A DNA stretch of 64,000 nucleotides from positions 2,168,379-2,232,378 of the forward strand of contig NZ_HG322951.1 of NCBI RefSeq assembly GCF_000455325.1, read 5' to 3'. How positions within the stretch are numbered: position 1 is the stretch's first letter; each line of letters begins with the position of its first letter. This stretch comes from Mycolicibacterium septicum DSM 44393. Lineage in GTDB: Bacteria > Actinomycetota > Actinomycetes > Mycobacteriales > Mycobacteriaceae. A program made the translations under genes and the position numbers. Below, one piece after another: positions 36,448 to 43,847 of the stretch. Under the pieces are notes generated by a model. That model saw nothing but the letters and a program-made list of their open reading frames with translations. It ran no database searches and was not told the origin of the DNA.

Positions 36448-37331
36448 CCCGGACGACGCTCCTGGAGGCCGACGGCGCGGCGACGATCCGTGCCGCCGTG
36501 GTGCGGTGCATCGACGAGGTGCGAAGCGTTTCATCCGGATTGTCATCCGGATCGGCGGGGCCGGATCCGGCCGTGATCGCGGGAATCGGCACCACGGCCG
36601 CGCATGCGCTGAAGGGCAGGCTGCTGCACGACGCACTGCTCGCCGAGAAGGTCGACCTGGCCGGCATCGTTCATTTCGACAGTCCCGTCGAACTGTTGGG
36701 CGATTCGCGCTGGTCCCTGGCGCTGGTGCTCAGCCCGTGGAAACAAGCGGTCGCGCCTGCGATACCGACTTTGACCCCGTCGGCCGCCCAGACCGGCGTG
36801 GTCGACACCATCGTCCGCGGGGCCGGAGGCGCGGTCGGAGTCAACACCAACAGCTGGGCGTCCCAGGCAGCCATGGAAACCCTGATGGGCGGCAGGACTC
36901 CGGAGTCGGTTCTGGTGCTGGGCTCGGGCGGCTCGTCGAACTCGGTGGCGCTGGCCTGCAGGCGGGCATGGCCGCAGACCCGGTTGATCGGTTCGGCACG
37001 CAACGCCGGGGCACTCTCCACCTGGGCGCGGCGATTCGGCGCCGAGTACAGCAGCCCGGCTGCGCTCGCCGAACTGCTGGGAGACGAGTCGCCATCGCTG
37101 CTCGTCAACACCACGACCTGGGGGGAGACCGACGCCTCGGAGGACGCGCCGTTCGCCTTCGACCTCGGCCGGCTGACCTCGCCCGGCAACCAGTTCTTCG
37201 ACCTGAACAACCGGGTGAGCGCTTTGCAGACATCGGCGCTGCAAGCGGGTATGAACGTGATGTCGGGCACCTTCATGCAGCGCGCGACGAACGCCTGCCG
37301 CGCCGCATTGTCGAGAGCGAGGATGAGATGA
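36444..37331 (+). CDS. Shikimate dehydrogenase-like oxidoreductase
   Basis: The 295-residue protein has the two-domain layout of AroE. The N-terminal domain keeps the catalytic Lys in LSPWKQAV near residue 96, but the usual NTD motif reads NTNSWAS near 137, so the catalytic Asp is Asn. The C-terminal Rossmann fold has LVLGSGGSSNSVALA near 157, with IGSARN as cofactor-specificity loop, and a late GMNVMSGTFMQRATNA segment in place of the usual G..ML..Q motif. It overlaps both neighbours by ATGA. A true shikimate role is unlikely; it may reduce or dehydrogenate a pathway intermediate. Confidence 0.75.
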   Translation: MTRTTLLEADGAATIRAAVVRCIDEVRSVSSGLSSGSAGPDPAVIAGIGTTAAHALKGRLLHDALLAEKVDLAGIVHFDSPVELLGDSRWSLALVLSPWKQAVAPAIPTLTPSAAQTGVVDTIVRGAGGAVGVNTNSWASQAAMETLMGGRTPESVLVLGSGGSSNSVALACRRAWPQTRLIGSARNAGALSTWARRFGAEYSSPAALAELLGDESPSLLVNTTTWGETDASEDAPFAFDLGRLTSPGNQFFDLNNRVSALQTSALQAGMNVMSGTFMQRATNACRAALSRARMR

Positions 37332-37993
37332 GCCCCTTGGACAGTGCCCTCGCCGATTCCACGACCGGCGAACCGCTGAGCGTGCGTGAGCGGGTGTACC
37401 GCTACCTCCGTCAGCAGATCACCACCGGTGAATACGCGGGTGGGATCCGGCTGACCGAGGAGGAGATCGCCGAGGATCTCGGGGTCAGCCGCACGCCGAT
37501 ACGTGAGGCGCTGCAGCGCTTGACGAGTGAGGGGCTCGTCGAGCGGATCAGGCGCGGTCAGCTCGTCGTGGTTGAGGTCGACGCCGCCGCCCGCGCCGAA
37601 CTGCATGAACTGCGGGTGGCGTTCGATCAGGTCGCCGCCAAGCTGATCACCGCCAAATGCGCTGAAGTGGACTGGGATTCGCTGTACGCCAGGCTGGAAC
37701 CGCTTGCGGCCGCGCTGCGTGAGTACGGCGTTGTCAGCCCGCAGTATGCGATGGCGCATCTGGAGTTCCACATGGCCATCAACCGGGCCGCCTTCTGCCC
37801 GATCACATCGTCGTTTCTGGAGCGTCAGGCATTCCTGTATCCGACCGACGATTACGTCCAGCAGTCAGGCCACGAGCCGATCTCCCAGCACCGCACCCTG
37901 CTCGACGACCTCGCCAGTGGCGACCTTGATCGGGCCGCCACCGCCATGCGCGTGCACGCGCTACGCGGCCACGGCAACACCACGTTGAGCTGA
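37328..37993 (+). CDS. GntR family regulator with FCD domain
   Basis: The 221-residue protein has an N-terminal winged helix (LTEEEIAEDLGVSRTPIREAL near residue 41, read across 41-61) and a C-terminal FCD ligand domain with the metal-site histidines in LEFHMAINR, SQHRTLL and MRVHALRGH. This FadR/VanR-type family usually represses the operon in which it sits until a pathway metabolite binds. The likely operator is the palindrome at 31540-31557. It overlaps the AroE-like gene (ATGA). The ligand may be a carboxylate made by the pathway. Confidence 0.88.
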   Translation: MSPLDSALADSTTGEPLSVRERVYRYLRQQITTGEYAGGIRLTEEEIAEDLGVSRTPIREALQRLTSEGLVERIRRGQLVVVEVDAAARAELHELRVAFDQVAAKLITAKCAEVDWDSLYARLEPLAAALREYGVVSPQYAMAHLEFHMAINRAAFCPITSSFLERQAFLYPTDDYVQQSGHEPISQHRTLLDDLASGDLDRAATAMRVHALRGHGNTTLS

Positions 37994-38018
37994 ACCTACC
38001 TTCCCTGATGGAGTTTTC

Positions 38019-38420
38019 ATGTCACACGAGACTGTCCTGATGTTCGTCAACGGCCAGGCCATGACCGGTGGGCCGCTCAACGATGCCCTGGCCTCGGCCC
38101 GGTTCGTCGGTCCGGTGCGCACCGCGCCGGCATACCGGTTCTTCTCCTTCGGCGACGTGTTTCCCGGGCTGGCGCCGGTGCGCGACGGCGGCTGGTCGGT
38201 GCCCGGGGAAATCTACGAGATGACGTATGCCGAACTGCGCGAGAATCTGTTGCCGCGCGAGCCCGCCGAGCTTGAGCTCTCGGTGATTCAACTCGAAGAC
38301 GGCCGCGGTGCACTGAGCATGGTGTGCCGATCGTTGCCGGCCGACGATGACCTGGCGCGTGAGATCACCGCGCCCGGTGGGTGGCGACAGCACCTCGGCG
38401 AGCCCGCCGGATCGCGGTGA
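38019..38420 (+). CDS. AtzF C-terminal domain-like protein (GGCT fold)
   Basis: The 133-residue protein resembles the C-terminal domain of allophanate hydrolase, which folds like gamma-glutamylcyclotransferase: MFVNGQAMTGGPLN at the start, then a YRFFSFGDVFPGL turn and GEIYEMTYAEL. In AtzF-type enzymes this domain acts on the decarboxylated allophanate intermediate or shapes the complex. Here it is a stand-alone gene without an amidase partner, followed at once by an FmdA-like amidase. Its presence ties the cluster to ureide or allophanate-like chemistry, though this is inference. Confidence 0.72.
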   Translation: MSHETVLMFVNGQAMTGGPLNDALASARFVGPVRTAPAYRFFSFGDVFPGLAPVRDGGWSVPGEIYEMTYAELRENLLPREPAELELSVIQLEDGRGALSMVCRSLPADDDLAREITAPGGWRQHLGEPAGSR

Positions 38421-39481
38421 TGCCGATCCTGCAGGCCGGCATCGACCCAGGAACCGCCCAGCACTATCTGTGGTGCAACAGCGAAACCATCAGTTGGGGA
38501 ACGCTTCCCACTTCCGAGACGGCACCGGTGCTGACCGTGGACAGCGGCCGGACCGTCACCTTCGACACGGTGTCGCAGGAAGGGCTGATGGAGGACCAGG
38601 GCCGTGACCCGGTCGCCTACTTCGGCCGCCACGGTGTCGAGCGCACCGACGTGCTCGCCGACGCCATCGATCTGGCCGCGTCCGACCTGCGCAAGCCGGT
38701 ACCGCCGAAGGCGCCGCATATCGTGCTCGGGCCGGTTCACGTTCGCGGTGCCCGACCGGGCGACTGGCTACGTGTCGATTTCCTGGATCTGCGACCGCGC
38801 GTCCCCTACGGCGTCGTCTCCAGCCGGCATCAACGCGGTGCACTGCCGGATCGGCTGCCGCGAGAAGCCGACGGCAGCATCCCCGCGGTGTTCAGCAAGT
38901 TCTGCCGGCTCGACGGAAACGGAACTCGTGCCGTGTTCGAATTCGGCAGTGGCCGAGCCACAATCGGGGTCCGACCGTTCATGGGGCTGTGCGGGGTGAC
39001 CCCTGCGGGCCCGGAGGCACGTAGCACCATCCCGCCGGGTCCGTTCGGGGGCAACATGGATGTGCGGGACATCGTGGTCGGCAGCTCCCTGTACCTACCG
39101 GTCCAGGTGCCCGGCGCGGGTTTCTACCTCGGGGATCCGCACTTCGCGCAGGGCAACGGTGAGATCGCCCTGACCGCACTCGAAGGGTCGTTGCGGATCA
39201 CGGCACGCCTTACGGTTGTGACCACGCTGACCCCGGCCCGCGCACCGATGCCGTTCGTCGACACCGACGATCACTGGATCATTCTCGGAATGGACGAAAG
39301 CCTCGACGAGGCGATGCGTCAGTGTGCTCAGCTTTCGGTCGACTTCCTCTCGTCGCACACCGGGATGATGCCCAGTGAGGCCTACCTCTATCTCAGTGCG
39401 GCCGGCGACTTTTCGGTCACCCAGGTAGTCGACATCGTCAAGGGTGTGCACTGCGCGATTCGCAAGAGTGACTTCTGCTAG
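38420..39481 (+). CDS. Acetamidase/formamidase family protein
   Basis: The 353-residue protein belongs to the FmdA/AmdA family of metal-dependent small-amide hydrolases. Landmarks are VDSGRTVTFDTVS near residue 34, the GPVHVRGARPGDWLRVDFLD barrel segment near 105 (read across two strands), GPFGGNMDVRD near 205 and FYLGDPHFAQGNGEI near 234, the last carrying conserved Asp, His and Glu. It would release ammonia from formamide, acetamide or a similar amide made upstream. The ATG is embedded in the previous stop (GTGATG; a GTG at 38417 is also possible). Confidence 0.85.
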   Translation: MPILQAGIDPGTAQHYLWCNSETISWGTLPTSETAPVLTVDSGRTVTFDTVSQEGLMEDQGRDPVAYFGRHGVERTDVLADAIDLAASDLRKPVPPKAPHIVLGPVHVRGARPGDWLRVDFLDLRPRVPYGVVSSRHQRGALPDRLPREADGSIPAVFSKFCRLDGNGTRAVFEFGSGRATIGVRPFMGLCGVTPAGPEARSTIPPGPFGGNMDVRDIVVGSSLYLPVQVPGAGFYLGDPHFAQGNGEIALTALEGSLRITARLTVVTTLTPARAPMPFVDTDDHWIILGMDESLDEAMRQCAQLSVDFLSSHTGMMPSEAYLYLSAAGDFSVTQVVDIVKGVHCAIRKSDFC

Positions 39482-39488
39482 GAGTGTC

Positions 39489-40727
39489 ATGGAACAAGCA
39501 TCCCCGGTAGCCCACGGGCGCGCCGTCCCGCTACTGCACAACGCCACGTTGCCGGACGGCCGCGTCGTCGACGTGCACCTCGAACGGGGAAGAGTGCGCG
39601 AGGTGGTCCCCGCAGCGGGACGGCCGGCGGTCGGAGATGAACTCGACCTCACCGGACATCTGCTGCTGACCGCTCCGGCGGAGCCGCACGCCCATCTGGA
39701 CAAGGCCCTGTCCTTCGACGAGATCCGGCCTCCCATGGGAGATCTGGGTGCGGCGATCGCCGCGTGGGAAAACCACACCCCGACCCTGACCGTCGAGGGG
39801 ATTGCCGAGCGTGCCCGCAGGGCTGCGCTGCTGTTGCTCGGCAACGGCACCACCGCGGTGCGCTCGCACGTCAACCTGCTGCGCGGAGACGATCCGCTGC
39901 GCGGCATCCGTGCGCTGGTCGACGTCCGAGCGGACCTCGCCTCGGTCATGGACATCCAGATCGTCGCCATGGCGCCGTACTTCGCCGAGGACGCGGCCGT
40001 GCACGCGGCCCTGGACCTTGGCGCCGATCTGGTCGGCGGTCATCCGCACCAGACCCCGGATCCGAGCGGAAACCTGCAGCGGTTGTTGGCGATTGCGCGA
40101 TCCCGCAACGTCGGTGTCGACATGCATACCGACGAACAGCTCAACCCGATGATGCTGACGCTGGAGGAACTCGCCCATTCGGTGCGGGACTGGCCGAAGT
40201 CGATGCCGGTGACGGCCGGGCACTGCGTCAGTCTTGGGATGGTGCAAGCCGACGTGCTCGATCGGGTGATCCGCGCGGTGAAGGACAGCGATGTGGGGAT
40301 CGTCAGCCTCCCGATCACCAATCTGTACCTGCAGGGCTGGGCCGATCCTGTGGCCACACCGCGCGGGCTCACCGCCGTCCGCGCGTTGTTGGACGCCGGT
40401 GTCCGCGTCGCCGGCGGCGCGGACAATGTGCGCGACCCGTACAACCCGCTGGGCCGCAGCGACGCGCTGGAGACCGCGATGCTGCTGGTGACTGCCGGGC
40501 ATCTCTCGGTCGACGAGGCCTACCGCGCCGTCAGCGAGACCGCACGCGACATCATGGGTCTGCCGGTGGCAGGGGTGGCTGCCGGGCTGTCCGCGGATCT
40601 GCTGGCCATCCGGTCGTCGAGCTTGGAGGAGGCGGTGGCCGGCGCACCGCAGGATCGAATTGTGCTGAGCCGCGGCAGGTTCGTGTCGATCAGCCGCACC
40701 AGTCGGTCCTGCGTCGCCGCGTCATAG
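39489..40727 (+). CDS. Cytosine deaminase-like amidohydrolase
   Basis: The 412-residue protein is a mononuclear amidohydrolase of the CodA/AtzC-like group. Metal and catalytic residues are in PHAHLDKAL near residue 66, HTDEQLN near 203 (catalytic Glu), TAGHC near 233 and GGADNVRDPYNPLG near 301 (Asp). This pattern is that of cytosine and isocytosine deaminases and N-isopropylammelide amidohydrolase. The start at 39489 follows AGGAG by five bases. It is the last gene of the cluster and overlaps the convergent phosphoesterase by six bases. The exact ring amine is unknown. Confidence 0.85.
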   Translation: MEQASPVAHGRAVPLLHNATLPDGRVVDVHLERGRVREVVPAAGRPAVGDELDLTGHLLLTAPAEPHAHLDKALSFDEIRPPMGDLGAAIAAWENHTPTLTVEGIAERARRAALLLLGNGTTAVRSHVNLLRGDDPLRGIRALVDVRADLASVMDIQIVAMAPYFAEDAAVHAALDLGADLVGGHPHQTPDPSGNLQRLLAIARSRNVGVDMHTDEQLNPMMLTLEELAHSVRDWPKSMPVTAGHCVSLGMVQADVLDRVIRAVKDSDVGIVSLPITNLYLQGWADPVATPRGLTAVRALLDAGVRVAGGADNVRDPYNPLGRSDALETAMLLVTAGHLSVDEAYRAVSETARDIMGLPVAGVAAGLSADLLAIRSSSLEEAVAGAPQDRIVLSRGRFVSISRTSRSCVAAS

Positions 40728-41642
40728 CAGCCGATCCTCCTTGAGGGCCAGTGCCGTGGTGCCCCTGGTGTAGCTGACTTCCCGGATCCCCAGGACGTCG
40801 CGCAGCCGGCCGGCCGGAAGGGTCAGCGGTTTCGGTGTTGCTCCCTCGCCGGGATGCGGCAGAGGATAGGCCGTGGTGGTACCGCTGTAGAACGTCACAT
40901 TGCCCTCGGTCCTCGAGAACAGCTGGTGGACATGACCATTGAGGCAGGTGACCGAGGCGAACCGGCGCAGGTGGCTCAGCGCCTTAGCGGCGTCGTCGGT
41001 ACCCCAGCCCCAATCCGGGTACATCGCGAACAACGGAATGTGGCTGAACACCACGATCGGGGTGTCCGCGGACAACGAGGCGACGTCCTTCTCGATGAAT
41101 TCGAGCTGATCGACACCGAGGTGTCCGAGTTTCTTCAGGTTCAGCGTGTTGACCAGCCCGATGACATGCACCCCGGCGATGTCGAAGCTGTACCAACCGC
41201 CGCCGCGGGAGCCCGCGCCGAACACCGACCGGTACTTCTGGCCCGCATCGTCGACAGAGTCGTGTTCGCCCGGAACGGTGAACACATGCGGTGTGTCGAT
41301 TCCCTGCATCATCTGCTTGACCTGATCGAACTGGGCGGGGGTCGACAGGTGGGTGAGGTCGCCGGTATGGATCACGAAATCCGGTGTGTAGTCCAACGAG
41401 TTGATCTGCTCGATGGCACGGCTGAATGACCCGACCACATCGGGGTTGGCGGTGCCGGCGAATCCGATGTGGCTGTCGCTGATCTGAGCGAAACGCACCG
41501 TCGGCCCGGCACCGTCGGCGGTGCGTGAGGTGGTGACGTGTGAGATGACCTCGCCGCCGACCACGGCGAGACCGACCGCTGCGCCGAACCAGGCGCCGTG
41601 CCGGATGAGCTGGCGGCGCGTCATGGTGTGGGGGTCGGTCAT
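40722..41642 (-). CDS. Tat-exported metallophosphoesterase
   Basis: The 306-residue protein has a twin-arginine leader (TRRQLIRHG near residue 8, then a hydrophobic run) and a calcineurin-like phosphoesterase fold: QISDSHIG near 52, HTGDLTH near 90, PGEHDS near 123, FSHIPLF near 198 and NGHVHQ near 234. The usual GNHD motif reads GEHD, so one metal-region Asn is Glu. It probably works outside the membrane on a phosphoester. The gene is translationally coupled to the cupredoxin gene (ATGA) and belongs to the ECF sigma locus by shared promoter motif. Confidence 0.85.
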   Translation of the reverse strand: MTDPHTMTRRQLIRHGAWFGAAVGLAVVGGEVISHVTTSRTADGAGPTVRFAQISDSHIGFAGTANPDVVGSFSRAIEQINSLDYTPDFVIHTGDLTHLSTPAQFDQVKQMMQGIDTPHVFTVPGEHDSVDDAGQKYRSVFGAGSRGGGWYSFDIAGVHVIGLVNTLNLKKLGHLGVDQLEFIEKDVASLSADTPIVVFSHIPLFAMYPDWGWGTDDAAKALSHLRRFASVTCLNGHVHQLFSRTEGNVTFYSGTTTAYPLPHPGEGATPKPLTLPAGRLRDVLGIREVSYTRGTTALALKEDRLL

Positions 41643-42040
41643 GGGGTCACCACCACGGTGCCGTGCATGACGGGGTGGATCGAGCAGACGTAGTCGTAGC
41701 TGCCCGGGTTGGCGAAGGTGAAGCTGAAAGTTGCGTTGGTGTCCATACCGGGGGAGCGGAAGGAACCGTCCTCGGCGGCGACGGTATGGGGTTCCTCATC
41801 GTGATTGGTCCACGTCACCGTGTCGCCGCGGTGCACCGTCAGCATGGCGGGCGCGAAGGCGAAGTTGTCGATGCTCACCGCAGTGCCTCCGACAGGAGCG
41901 GCCGGTGTGCTCGCCGGCGCCGCCGGGCTCATCGGGGCCATTCCGTGCGTCGGCGGTGCGGCGGACGGCGCGTTCGAGCACGCGGATGCGGTCACCACCA
42001 GGGCGGCGATGGCGGCAGATGTCGGGAATCGTCGGACCAT
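41639..42040 (-). CDS. Cupredoxin-like lipoprotein
   Basis: The 133-residue protein has a signal sequence ending in TASACSN, a probable lipobox, then a Pro/Ala-rich linker and a plastocyanin-like domain. The type 1 copper ligands are visible as His in DEEPHTV near residue 82 and Cys, His and Met in YDYVCSIHPVMHG near 114. It should be a small electron carrier or copper protein at the outer face of the membrane. It leads the operon with the phosphoesterase, behind a motif that also precedes the ECF sigma operon. Redox partner unknown; the Rieske protein is a candidate. Confidence 0.87.
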   Translation of the reverse strand: MVRRFPTSAAIAALVVTASACSNAPSAAPPTHGMAPMSPAAPASTPAAPVGGTAVSIDNFAFAPAMLTVHRGDTVTWTNHDEEPHTVAAEDGSFRSPGMDTNATFSFTFANPGSYDYVCSIHPVMHGTVVVTP

Positions 42041-42084
42041 CGGGACCTCCGTTGGCTCTCGAAGCGGTGCAAAACGGTCACCAC

Positions 42085-42106
42085 GAGATAGCGCACCGGG
42101 TTACAC
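42085..42106 (-). promoter_or_regulatory. Shared 22-base motif, copy C (cupredoxin operon)
   Basis: On the minus strand the site reads GTGTAACC, eight bases, then CTATCT-type sequence (TATC at 42090 to 42087). It lies 45 bp before the cupredoxin start. The same spacing is found at 42142 and 43510. The nine bases between AACC and TATC are too few for a standard ECF -35/-10 pair, so its role as promoter core or operator is open. Confidence 0.6.
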
Positions 42107-42141
42107 GGGGTGGATGCTGGTGGGGTGCGAACGGCGTTCGC

Positions 42142-42163
42142 GTGTAACCGGCTGCCCTATCTA
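42142..42163 (+). promoter_or_regulatory. Shared 22-base motif, copy A (sigma-Rieske operon)
   Basis: GTGTAACC at 42142-42149 and TATC at 42158-42161 have the same spacing as copies at 42085 (opposite strand) and 43510. It is 92 bp before the ECF sigma start and 35 bp from the divergent copy C. Autoregulation by the sigma factor or a linked regulator is inferred. Confidence 0.6.
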
Positions 42164-42254
42164 GGTGTGGTGCCCTGTGCAGGGCTCCGCCCGACGAAAG
42201 GTGGGTGGCCGGTGATGGTGCAGATGTCGCCGCCGGAGATCGCGGGGATGCCCG

Positions 42255-42791
42255 ATGCCGGCCCGACGTGACCGCCCCGAGCTGCGGATCGTGCCGGAGG
42301 CGTGTTACCCCAGCTGGGAAGCCATATACGACGACAACGTGACGTGGGTGTACCGGCTGCTCTATGCGCGGCTGGGCAGCCGCTCCGACGCCGAGGACCT
42401 CACCTCCGAGGTGTTCCTGGCCGCGTTTCGGCCGCTGCGGCTCTCGGCGAGCGTGGCCGAGGTCCGCTCGTATCTGCGTGCCACCGCCCGTACCGTGCTC
42501 GCGGCGCATTGGCGGGCCACCATGGGACGCGAGATCACCGTCATCGACGATGACGTGGCCGCGCCCGACCCCGGTCCGGACGACGAGACCAGTACCGCCC
42601 CGCAGCGCGTCGCCGCAGTCCTGGCGCAGCTGCCACCCCAGTACCGCCGCGTGCTCGAACTACGTTTCCTGCAGGACCGTTCGGTTCGGGAGTCGGCGAA
42701 CGACATGGGAGTCAGCGTCGCCAACGCGAAGGTGCTGCAGCACCGGGCGTTGCGATTGGCAGCTCAGATCAACGAGGGAGAGTCACGGTGA
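42255..42791 (+). CDS. ECF-type RNA polymerase sigma factor
   Basis: The 178-residue protein has region 2 (VYRLLYARLGSRSDAEDLTSE near residue 33, read as two helices) for -10 recognition and region 4 (LPPQYRRVLELRFLQDRSV near 122, then SANDMGVSVANAKVLQHRA) for -35 recognition; region 3 is absent, as in ECF factors. A small open frame (42215-42271) overlaps the start and might modulate translation. The Rieske gene begins inside its stop (GTGA), the place usually held by an anti-sigma gene. The specific stimulus is unknown; copper or redox stress is suggested by neighbours. Confidence 0.88.
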   Translation: MPARRDRPELRIVPEACYPSWEAIYDDNVTWVYRLLYARLGSRSDAEDLTSEVFLAAFRPLRLSASVAEVRSYLRATARTVLAAHWRATMGREITVIDDDVAAPDPGPDDETSTAPQRVAAVLAQLPPQYRRVLELRFLQDRSVRESANDMGVSVANAKVLQHRALRLAAQINEGESR

Positions 42792-43504
42792 CCAGGCGCG
42801 GGGTACGCAAATACGTCGACGATCTACTCGCCGGGCGTCGGCCGGAACCCTTCCCCGCCGACGATTTCGACGCTGCCCAGATCCGCACGGCGATCGAACT
42901 GCGGGCAGCCGGGCCCGACGGGGACGAGCCACGGCCCGAGTTTGTCGACGACCTCAAGAACCGTATCGCCCAACAGCTTTCCCAGAGGCAGCCGGAAGAA
43001 CGGGGCCCGAACCGCCAGGGGTTGTCGGCGACGCGGCGACAGGTGATCGTCGGCACCGCGGCGGCGGCGACCGCGGCCGTCGCGGCCGTATCGATCGAGC
43101 ATGTGATGACCGGCCGGGGTGCGTCGCCGGGTTCCGAACAGGCCGGATCTGAACTGGTGCCCAGTGAAGGCGCATGGCTGCCGGTCGCGAAAAGCGCTGA
43201 CCTGGCGGAGGGTTCGGTGCTGCCGTTTGAACTCCCGACGGTGTCGGGATTCGTGCGCCGGGTGGCGGGCGGCAAGGTGGAGGCGGTGTCGGGGGTGTGC
43301 ACCCATCAGGGCTGCAAGCTGTGGTTCGACGACTCCGCCGACAGTCTGCGTTGCCCGTGCCACGTGACATCGTTCTCACCGGCCGGCCAGGTGCTCACTC
43401 ATCAACTACCGATCGCCCCGAAGCCGTTGCCACGCTTCGACGTCCGTGAGCGTGATGGGAGCATCGAGGTGCTGGCGCCGCGGCCACCGGCCCGGCCGGC
43501 CTGA
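42788..43504 (+). CDS. Rieske 2Fe-2S protein, membrane-anchored, ECF-coupled
   Basis: The 238-residue protein has three parts: a soluble N-terminal region of about 75 residues rich in acidic helices, one membrane segment near 83-100 (TRRQVIVGTAAAATAAVAAV, Tat-like RR before it), and a C-terminal Rieske domain with CTHQGC near 176 and CPCHVTSF near 195. The two Cys and two His of the cluster are all present. The gene overlaps the sigma gene by GTGA. An N-terminal cytoplasmic domain that holds the sigma factor and an outer redox domain would make it a redox-sensing anti-sigma factor; that is hypothesis. Confidence 0.82.
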   Translation: MTRRGVRKYVDDLLAGRRPEPFPADDFDAAQIRTAIELRAAGPDGDEPRPEFVDDLKNRIAQQLSQRQPEERGPNRQGLSATRRQVIVGTAAAATAAVAAVSIEHVMTGRGASPGSEQAGSELVPSEGAWLPVAKSADLAEGSVLPFELPTVSGFVRRVAGGKVEAVSGVCTHQGCKLWFDDSADSLRCPCHVTSFSPAGQVLTHQLPIAPKPLPRFDVRERDGSIEVLAPRPPARPA

Positions 43505-43509
43505 ACCGG

Positions 43510-43531
43510 GTGTAACCGCACTGCGTATCGA
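43510..43531 (+). promoter_or_regulatory. Shared 22-base motif, copy B (small secreted protein)
   Basis: GTGTAACC at 43510-43517 and TATC at 43526-43529 keep the exact spacing of copies A and C. It lies six bases after the Rieske stop and 35 bp before the next start, so the secreted protein gene has its own copy. A TGAACC at 43502 is 16 bases from CGTATC and could be a more standard -35 for this copy alone. Confidence 0.55.
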
Positions 43532-43565
43532 TAGGTGAAACCTACTTACGCGGGAGGGCCGCCAG

Positions 43566-43844
43566 ATGAACAGATCGATATGTGCAGTCACGACGACGGC
43601 GGCACTCGCCGGAGCCATCTGGACGGCCGCGCCCGTCTCGGCGGCACCGACCGGCGGCACCAGAGCCCCGGATGTGGTGCAGGAGTTGACCGCCGCCGGC
43701 TATGCCGTCCAGATCAACGGGGACAACGGGGTTCCGCTGTCGCAGTGCACCGTGACCGGCGTGCACGGGGTGCCCGCGGCGGGCGTCACCGCGCTGCAGT
43801 TCACCACGGTGTACGTCGATGTCGAGTGCGAATCAGAAGGTTGA
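43566..43844 (+). CDS. Small secreted protein, function unknown
   Basis: The 92-residue protein has a cleavable signal peptide (positive N-terminus, hydrophobic core, cleavage near PVSAAP at residue 28). The mature form has about 64 residues with two cysteines (in SQCTV and DVECES) that could form one disulfide. A GGGAGG ribosome site lies before the ATG. No family beyond short mycobacterial secreted proteins is recognised. The shared 22-base motif upstream links it to the ECF sigma locus, so it may be an effector of the same response. Confidence 0.72.
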   Translation: MNRSICAVTTTAALAGAIWTAAPVSAAPTGGTRAPDVVQELTAAGYAVQINGDNGVPLSQCTVTGVHGVPAAGVTALQFTTVYVDVECESEG

Positions 43845-43847
43845 GCA

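Noticed and set aside
42085..42163. Reading the 22-base motif as a standard ECF -35/-10 pair
   Set aside because: The gap between AACC and TATC is eight bases, whereas ECF promoters need about 16. The motif is reported without fixing its role.
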